A stretch of 20,192 bases of DNA, taken from contig DEJF01000069.1 in the NCBI GenBank assembly GCA_002353225.1, positions 18,883-39,074 on the forward strand, in the 5' to 3' direction. Source of the DNA: Prevotella sp. UBA2755 (GTDB lineage Bacteria; Bacteroidota; Bacteroidia; Bacteroidales; Bacteroidaceae). Positions 14,501 through 20,192 of the stretch are shown here, piece after piece. Position 1 is the first letter of the stretch. The number at the start of each line of letters is the position of its first letter. A model generated the notes under the pieces. It was not told where the DNA came from and did no database searches. It saw only the letters and a list, made by a program, of their open reading frames with translations. Made by a program: the position numbers and the translations under genes.

Positions 14501-17500
14501 ACGATGGAGTGGCGCCGCAAGGAGATGAAAGCAGATGCCTCGACAACGAATATTGACACAGACTGGGACACCTCGTGGGAGGAATTGTCGTTAGGGCAGT
14601 GCGTCAAGTGGTATGTAGAGAATGAGTCTGGCGAGAAACAGCCGCTGGCCTATGGCGACAGCCGCCAGACCGGTACTTGGACTATCGCTGCCCACGATCC
14701 CTTTGCCGTGAGCGACAACGTGGCAACCCTCGTTGGCACGCATGCCGTGACGGAAGGCAAGTGGAACAACAACTGGGGAAAGCCTGCCATCTATGCTCCT
14801 GCCGGGGTCGATTTCGAGACGGTAAAGAACTACAAGATTATCTGTGAGGTAGCGGCTGCCAACGACGAAACGGCTACACCTAACGTGAAGTACACCATCA
14901 CGATGTTTAAGAGCTATCTGGGTGAGTTGAAGGAAACGGGTACTACAGGTAGTGAGACTATCATGGTGGATAATTTCAGTACTTCAGAAACAGTAAGCTT
15001 AGGCAATGCCATGACGCAGTGGGGTGGCACGGGTGCCAAGTACGCCCGCGTATGGCTGACGACATCCGACGGCACGAGAATAGATCCGACAGGCATTCTG
15101 ACCGTAACGGGTATGACCGCCTATACTACAGAAGGTGACAAGGATGTGAACTTCGGTTACTACGTAACGGATGACAGCGGTATCTCGCTTGCCGACGCCA
15201 CTCTGACAGCAGAGGCAGGTACCTTCGACAGATATCAGGTGCATGTGGCGCTCTCTTCCGATCAGCCCGGCACCACGGAGCCCGACTATGACTACGAGTA
15301 CACCTTCGGCTTTAAGTACGACATGAAGACGAAGTACAAGACGGTGCTCTACGATGAGTCTACCAGCCAGTGTACACCACATCTGTTAGGTAACTGGCAG
15401 GAACTGGCTGTGGACTGTAATGAGGGACGTACTAACTTAGCAGCCAATCTGTATGTGCGATGGTACTTAGAGGACAAGAACACAGGCAACCCCATCGCTA
15501 TGGAGAGCCTGACGTCCTCGCAGCCTTATACCGCTTGCACGACAGGCTATTACCGTTATGGATTTGATTCAAGTCAGTTTGCGGACAAGGGCGACGGCAC
15601 TGCCTATAATCCTACTATCACGTTGCCTTCGTCAGTTACTGATTATAAAAATGTACGCGTAGTGTGCGTGGTTACTACCAAGACCGACACCTGGAATGAG
15701 CCTTGGACAGCCGACCCAGAGGAGATGCAGGTGAAGTACGTCTATGACCTGCGTACAACGACAGACCTGAATCCTGAGACTTATCCGTTTGTACACTATC
15801 AGGGTGAGGGCTATCGCTATGTGGCAGAGCAGGGACTCACGGAGATGGCTGCTGCTCGCGATTACACCAAAGTGAGCGGTACGACCGTCACCACGCAGAC
15901 TTGGAACTACCAGACGAACACATACGAGAGTGTCGATAAGGATATCCGCCAGAATGTGCATACCGTGGACTACTATTACTACCTGAACCTTGCTGATGGT
16001 GAGGAAGAAGAACTGCTGCTGCCGCTTCAGTATTATAGTGGAGCAGGTAACGATACAGAACCTCGCGCCTACTTCCGCTGGTACGACTTCAACACCGACC
16101 AGAAGTCAGACAACCTTGTGGCCATCGGTGACAAACTGGTAGAGCGCACATGGGGTCATGTGGCCCTGCCTTTCGGTGACGCCCCGTGCAGTGGGCGCGT
16201 TGGTGTGAAGTTCAAGGCCCCCACGGGCTTCACCTCTCTGACAGAGAGCGGGGAGATACTGATAGCCTGCGACGTGTCGCGCTATCTCGACGGTATGGAC
16301 GATTCGTTCACCTACCTCATACACGAGCCTACCATCTCCGAGCGATACCTCTTCCATATTCTGCCAGCCTCTATCTTGGCTGCGAATACGAAGGCGAAGG
16401 CTGAAAGCCTTAGTGTTGTGGAGACGCGGTTGCAGACCAAGAGCGCGACAGAATTGCCGTCTATTTTAGAGTATAGCGGACGCATCGTTGTGTCAACAGA
16501 CAACGGTACGGGTAAGTTCTCGCTGCGCACGAAGATACGCGACCTGAACCACTATTATGTCTATGACGCTTCCGATAACATTGTGGCAGCTGACTACATG
16601 CAGTGGTATGCCTACTATAAGGACGCTACCAACACCTGGTGGAAGTTGAAAATCAATATGGGTGAACGCAGTGGTCAGCGTCAGGCCAACTACACGCTAT
16701 CCGACCTGAACACTGGCACTTGGGTGAAGCTGTCGGGCGAGGGCACCACACCGCCCACTATCAGCGTAGATGACCGTGTGACGATGATAGCTACCGTGGG
16801 TAATACAGCCGCCGGGGAGGGCAAGGAACTGCCTATCATCTGGGGCGAACTGGAGATTATCAATGCCAAGCCTATGCGCTTAGGAAGCGAACCCGAGGAC
16901 CGCACCACGGGCTATATGAACGCGGAGTATAACCACGCCAATACGCTCGACTTCAACGACTTCTTCCTCATCGGAAAGAAGAAGCCCGAGAACTCTTTTG
17001 AGAACTACGCCAAGATTCCTATTGTGTGGCCCGATGCGCAGTACGGCTTCTGCTATCCGCAACTCTACGGTCTTTGCGCCACCAACAAGTATGCGGGATG
17101 GGGCGTCTACGGCGTATCGCCCCTGCACGGCGACTACACGCTGCTGAAGACGATGAACATTGAAGGTATCTCACAGGATGAGAATCGTGACAACCAGAGC
17201 ATCCTCTGCCAGTGGTGGGACACCACGACCCTCTTCGATATCACCCACGAACGTGCCAGTGGAAAAGCCTTCAGTGATACCGAGGACTATGGTGCCTTCC
17301 TCTATGTGGATGCTGCCGATGAGGCACGAACCATTGCACAGTTAGAGTTCGATGCAGCTCTCTGTCCTAACGCCCGTCTCTACTACACCGCCTATGTGGC
17401 TGACATCACCAACGGTGCCACGAAGCCGCAGTTGCGCTTCCGTGTGAGTGTGGATGATCATGGTCAGCGCATCCCGGTGGTGTCGTTCGTGACAGGTGAT

Positions 17501-20192
17501 ATCCAAGAAGAGGTTGGCGGTACAATTGCTGAAGGACAATGGTATCAGGTGTATGGGCACACCACTATCCCGTCTGAGATGGGAAACTACCTCGACGGTA
17601 CTCAGCAGCACTTCTATGTGGAAATCGACAACTACTGCGATAATACCAATGGTGCCGACTACTGCGTCGATCAGATTTCGTTCTTCACGCAGTCTGCCAT
17701 CGTGCAGGTGAAGCAACTTGGCTCTCCCTGCGACGAAGGTTCCGGCGTTGAGGTGAAGGTGGTGGCTCCTGCCGACAAACTATTAAGTTCATTAGGTAAG
17801 AATACGGGCACGAAAAAGGTGTTCTACCGTCTCTTCAAGAAGCACGACGACATGAATGAGCCGTTGCATGACATTGCAGAGGAAGAGGTGTATGGTCCTG
17901 GTGTCTATTCTGGTGGTGACAATGATAGCAACATCCGCTATTCCACAGTGGAGGTGGAGACCACCTACGAAGAGGCAACACTGCCAGTAGGACAGTTGCC
18001 GGAGGGCGAGACGAAGGGCTACTATAAAGGCACAGACGGCATCGTCTACTATCAGTTCGACGACCGCTTCTTCCCCCTGGAGGTGAACAGTACCTATTTC
18101 GTGTCGTTCTATACAATGGGCGCTACGGAGGTCGTTGGTTTCCACGGCTGGGGCAATCCCTATTTAGGAAGCGTCTGCTCCACCTATAGTAACTATATCA
18201 TGCCGAAAGTGCTCCGTATCGACTTGGAGTCGGGCGGTGAGACCAACGACGGAACGATTCCTCTGGGCTGTGGCGTGAGTGATGTGGAGAAGACCTTCAA
18301 TATCACCGTGCAGTATCCTACTGATGATGGCTATGTGCCTTATAATACAGTCAAATTCGACTTCTATCAGGGCTCAAAGGCTGAGTTTAAGGCTATCAAG
18401 GATGGTGACCTGTACTTGGAGAAGGCGCTGGATCACTTCCGCCAGAAGTATCCTAATTATGTTCATACGGACGGTGAGTTACCTTCTACTTATGATGAGG
18501 TATATACTAAAGAGATGCATGACCTGATTGTGGAGAATATGGGTACAGAGCCTGGCAAGTTGACGTTGTTATCCACAACTCAATTCTACCATCACTTCTA
18601 TGCTTCGGAAGCAGGCGAGGTGAAGTTTGCCGCTATTCCGGTGAACCGCGAGGTGGAGGGCGAACGTTACATCTGCTCGCCCTTAGAGTTCGTTTTCGAC
18701 GTGCAACGTAATGCGGGTGCACCGGTGATGGAGATAGGCTTCGGCGACGTGACTTATCCGACGGGTTATGATAAGCGCGTGGTCCGTGTTGGTATAGAGC
18801 AGTTGAATAAGATGAAGACGGAGGGCTATAAGCTGCATATCCCCGTGGCCAGGTATCAGAACAAGGGAAATGTGCTGAATGGTAAGAAACTTTACTTCGG
18901 TGGTGGTAGTCTTACGTTCTCTCATACAGAACTGACAGTGTCTGAAACCAATGACCCGACAGTGACTTTGAATGCAAAAGTGGCTGATATCGAAACGGAT
19001 GGAGCGAACGGTGCATACGTCAGCACCGACCGTATGTATGTTCCTCTCGACTTCTCCAATTGCGCGATTGAATTCCATGAGGGCTACTATTACGAGGTGT
19101 CTACCTCTTATATGGATGAAGACGACGATGCATCGAATCCATGTGTGGGCGACCTCTACATTGTGTTCAAGGTGGTGCCGGAGTTCGTCACCTGGGATGC
19201 CAAGGAAATAGGAACAAGTGAATTGTTCAGTGGCAACTGGTATGACGATAAAAACTGGAAACGTTCAGGACGTACGGAACTGTACAAGGGAGAGGTGACA
19301 ACCGCTCCGACGGCAGATAACCATGCAACGGCTGGTCATCCGAATGGATATAAGAACAATGAGGAGATCAACTCACTTCTGACGACCAGTCCCGGTTTCG
19401 TGCCAATGAAGTTCACCTACGTTACGTTGTTGGGTAACAACCACTCGCCAAGTATGATTAACGAGAACTACGGCGGCAAGGTGGCTGGTACGCCGCAAAC
19501 GGGTGGTGATTTGATTAGTCCTACCAATGACCTTGCATCGGATACCAGTCCTTCTGTAGGTTCTTCTGCCTATCTCGACGACAAGTTCATCCGCTATGAC
19601 ATGCTGGTGCGCTATGGCACTCATGCTAACGGCGGCGAGGGCTGCTTCGGTCATCAGACGATGTCGAACTCCGGTGGATCGTGGGGATGGAATACGTTTG
19701 ATCCCGCTTCATTTACTGAGAATGCTGAGGTATACGACGTGGAGAAATTCTACGGAAACATCTGTAAGGAGATATACTTCAAACCGGGGGCAGAGTTGCG
19801 CCTGCAGCAGCGACTCACTTACGAGAAGGCTTGGGTGGAGAAAGAGATGGAACCAGGTAAGTGGTATCTGATGAGCACTCCCCTGAAGAGCACTTATGCA
19901 GGAGATATGTATGTGCCAACATCAATGACTGATGTGACTGATGACACATCAGTTAAAGGTCGTCAGGTAACAGAGGCGTTCCAGCCTATCACCTTTAGTA
20001 CGCCAACTTATAGCCGTACGAAGTATCCTATCTATCAGCGTGCCTGGGGATTGCAAAATACGAAGGTGTACACTAAGACAGATGACATCAGAAAGCCTTA
20101 TTATTCTGCCGATCTCAAATTCCCCACATTGACCTCGAATCTTGTAGAGTGGAGCCATACCTTCAATGACGTGCAAGTACCTTATAATAATT
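11567..20192 (+). CDS. Second giant secreted modular surface protein, paralogue of the first (3' partial)
   Basis: The frame is open for 2875 codons from the ATG at 11567 to the window edge. In-frame ATGs at 11537 and 11546 are alternatives; 11567 is preferred because it follows AAAAAG and gives a compact signal peptide (MKTIGT..., RR at 15-16, core VFILVAVLLTGIG, cleavage near VWG-Q). [K/T]YAR marks lie at residues 268, 556, 859 and 1158, and EP marks at 352, 638, 955, 1238, 1378 and 1587, which match the first giant in order and spacing. A full Trp/Tyr-rich module (residues about 35-230) stands where the first giant has a shorter unrelated one. RWYD, WYQVYG (1992) with DNY...GADYCVDQ, VTW (2541), VEKEM (2757) and GRQ...EAFQPITF follow in the same order. 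By alignment to the first giant about 350 residues are missing, including any sorting tail, so a total near 3225 is expected. Likely an exported adhesin-like or fibre protein; no enzymatic motif was seen. Confidence 0.88.
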   Translation, partial: MKTIGTIFQFPTVTRRVFILVAVLLTGIGSVWGQVSFSTNAVTKEFYLNKGSQTSVDVDITSKISQICSDLSTVAGTTITPSSLSSNYVLLWGLGDESGNVVTSTSTVKAGIANNAASNLFYIKSTFANAWESGNMKPYDNNGFSFIYYNGCQGSSIDFANPTNENKKVLGVTLSTPNSSSLSNYETTNSLIFALTYENHEYDAWNPSFSTQEFKLKYIFHFGKDPNSFAGDWTQPEPDPITFELETNTSTSAQIDFSDILSELPGVKYARFYLEKNGEASELSSTAISIASGQTTSDASCGVYLFTGSTFNSETDLKVTINIDEDIEDYKLIAYFSDDDPQSFSGTTVTKEPAVLDAKKIYKFNYPINKINKYIAWNTNSTTIDLASLINSDLPTLTNSSTKGYIGWTLYDGAYGSSNAVSVAGNNWSGGSWSMYGNGMNNMSVTQDSQTLFSISDGQLSNTNHWTAFTNPVLKAPNSNTFETYKNYVLVCEVSDVSSEKIRVRYIFHFNADGLEPYELVNETVITDTKKAVPTTDYEAANKVFDISDALVSGAKYARVYVAKYGNANDESANLTVTYDGAALTQCAAGNVKYGWYLSEAGGINPAKLSITGLDAAEMLKYELVIVSADEELSGTKEPAWDKKTVIYLQKDIRNRVLADSEKQNLVLNFQDNILTTQLGGAQVSDFSKSLYAKWYVLDPLGNVQTVSGGNHSGGDDWHFDLRYSGLGDWSNESNILKYYTGLNENTTSTNIESGNGWTDQVAKANGVYVPGGKHTTDYIGYQVVFEFCDEYDTSTGEPAYKLKYTTTIVDPNAFTGTLSITGVADGMTQTVERSAAQVNVDLDGGAFAHSKLSGKDLKYARFYLADAEGHLVNPDGKLEVKYDGATTNVTACNNAEEGYYIYLGGDPITALDKSKVSVQLKAPKTYKLYKVVGVFSTEMTEMMPDDGNTPLTREPDWELNYSWNFTYPAPTTKEYARTMEWRRKEMKADASTTNIDTDWDTSWEELSLGQCVKWYVENESGEKQPLAYGDSRQTGTWTIAAHDPFAVSDNVATLVGTHAVTEGKWNNNWGKPAIYAPAGVDFETVKNYKIICEVAAANDETATPNVKYTITMFKSYLGELKETGTTGSETIMVDNFSTSETVSLGNAMTQWGGTGAKYARVWLTTSDGTRIDPTGILTVTGMTAYTTEGDKDVNFGYYVTDDSGISLADATLTAEAGTFDRYQVHVALSSDQPGTTEPDYDYEYTFGFKYDMKTKYKTVLYDESTSQCTPHLLGNWQELAVDCNEGRTNLAANLYVRWYLEDKNTGNPIAMESLTSSQPYTACTTGYYRYGFDSSQFADKGDGTAYNPTITLPSSVTDYKNVRVVCVVTTKTDTWNEPWTADPEEMQVKYVYDLRTTTDLNPETYPFVHYQGEGYRYVAEQGLTEMAAARDYTKVSGTTVTTQTWNYQTNTYESVDKDIRQNVHTVDYYYYLNLADGEEEELLLPLQYYSGAGNDTEPRAYFRWYDFNTDQKSDNLVAIGDKLVERTWGHVALPFGDAPCSGRVGVKFKAPTGFTSLTESGEILIACDVSRYLDGMDDSFTYLIHEPTISERYLFHILPASILAANTKAKAESLSVVETRLQTKSATELPSILEYSGRIVVSTDNGTGKFSLRTKIRDLNHYYVYDASDNIVAADYMQWYAYYKDATNTWWKLKINMGERSGQRQANYTLSDLNTGTWVKLSGEGTTPPTISVDDRVTMIATVGNTAAGEGKELPIIWGELEIINAKPMRLGSEPEDRTTGYMNAEYNHANTLDFNDFFLIGKKKPENSFENYAKIPIVWPDAQYGFCYPQLYGLCATNKYAGWGVYGVSPLHGDYTLLKTMNIEGISQDENRDNQSILCQWWDTTTLFDITHERASGKAFSDTEDYGAFLYVDAADEARTIAQLEFDAALCPNARLYYTAYVADITNGATKPQLRFRVSVDDHGQRIPVVSFVTGDIQEEVGGTIAEGQWYQVYGHTTIPSEMGNYLDGTQQHFYVEIDNYCDNTNGADYCVDQISFFTQSAIVQVKQLGSPCDEGSGVEVKVVAPADKLLSSLGKNTGTKKVFYRLFKKHDDMNEPLHDIAEEEVYGPGVYSGGDNDSNIRYSTVEVETTYEEATLPVGQLPEGETKGYYKGTDGIVYYQFDDRFFPLEVNSTYFVSFYTMGATEVVGFHGWGNPYLGSVCSTYSNYIMPKVLRIDLESGGETNDGTIPLGCGVSDVEKTFNITVQYPTDDGYVPYNTVKFDFYQGSKAEFKAIKDGDLYLEKALDHFRQKYPNYVHTDGELPSTYDEVYTKEMHDLIVENMGTEPGKLTLLSTTQFYHHFYASEAGEVKFAAIPVNREVEGERYICSPLEFVFDVQRNAGAPVMEIGFGDVTYPTGYDKRVVRVGIEQLNKMKTEGYKLHIPVARYQNKGNVLNGKKLYFGGGSLTFSHTELTVSETNDPTVTLNAKVADIETDGANGAYVSTDRMYVPLDFSNCAIEFHEGYYYEVSTSYMDEDDDASNPCVGDLYIVFKVVPEFVTWDAKEIGTSELFSGNWYDDKNWKRSGRTELYKGEVTTAPTADNHATAGHPNGYKNNEEINSLLTTSPGFVPMKFTYVTLLGNNHSPSMINENYGGKVAGTPQTGGDLISPTNDLASDTSPSVGSSAYLDDKFIRYDMLVRYGTHANGGEGCFGHQTMSNSGGSWGWNTFDPASFTENAEVYDVEKFYGNICKEIYFKPGAELRLQQRLTYEKAWVEKEMEPGKWYLMSTPLKSTYAGDMYVPTSMTDVTDDTSVKGRQVTEAFQPITFSTPTYSRTKYPIYQRAWGLQNTKVYTKTDDIRKPYYSADLKFPTLTSNLVEWSHTFNDVQVPYNN
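12368..15325 (+). repeat. Four ~300-residue composite modules in the second giant protein
   Basis: KYAR marks at residues 268, 556, 859 and 1158 (spacings 288, 303, 299) and EPA or EPD marks at 352, 638, 955 and 1238 (spacings 286, 317, 283) show the same two-domain unit as in the first giant. The third and fourth units carry the best-preserved forms (REPDWELNY, TEPDYDYEY). The number and order of units equal those of the first giant, so the duplication of the whole gene probably followed the internal expansion. Confidence 0.65.

Overview
The window looks like a chromosomal segment of a Bacteroidales bacterium, most likely Prevotella or a close relative. Three things point there: promoters with the Bacteroidetes pattern (TTG or TTTG, about 20 bp, then TAnnTTTG) at 1320-1350 and 11466-11496; no Shine-Dalgarno-led starts; and a giant secreted protein with C-terminal sequences familiar from Prevotella surface proteins (an LVGNPY-type motif, a GRQ/EAFQPI block, and a final DLQGRRV...GKGVYIVNGKKVV tail). 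No search could be run, so the genus is inference.

Layout. (1) 1-921 is the 3' end of a secreted-looking, beta-rich protein whose start lies outside the window. (2) 922-1561 carries no convincing gene. It holds an array of hairpins and imperfect repeats (931-1111), more palindromes (1139-1213), an 18-bp direct repeat (1225-1264), a Bacteroidetes-type promoter (1320-1350) and a second repeat cluster (1443-1501). (3) 1562-1775 encodes two abutting small hydrophobic proteins of 33 and 36 residues. They are bracketed by two copies of a repeat of about 46 bp; the second copy runs into a clear intrinsic terminator (1787-1818). (4) 1913-11278 is a 3121-residue exported giant. (5) 11279-11566 is an intergenic region with tandem heptamers over the stop codon, two hairpins (one terminator-like), two inverted repeats and a good promoter. 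(6) 11567-20192 is a second giant gene, collinear with the first and cut off by the window edge after 2875 codons; about 350 more residues are expected by comparison.

The two giants are paralogues in tandem. Each has a signal peptide, then four composite units of about 300 residues marked by a [K/T]Y[A/V/L]R motif and an EPxx...Y.F motif, then a 'RWYD' module, a jelly-roll-like module resembling carbohydrate-binding modules, a 'VTW...W' module, and a C-terminal block. The first giant ends with a tail that may serve as a type IX secretion signal. They are best read as very large secreted or surface proteins (adhesins or stalk-like proteins), each probably transcribed separately. The first 1.3-1.5 kb of each gene is much more AT-rich than the rest and the first module differs between them, which suggests exchange or faster change at the N-terminal end.

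No tRNA, rRNA, CRISPR array, transposase or integrase was seen. The strongest candidates for something undescribed are the small-membrane-protein pair bracketed by terminator-bearing repeats, and the tandem giants with mosaic 5' ends.
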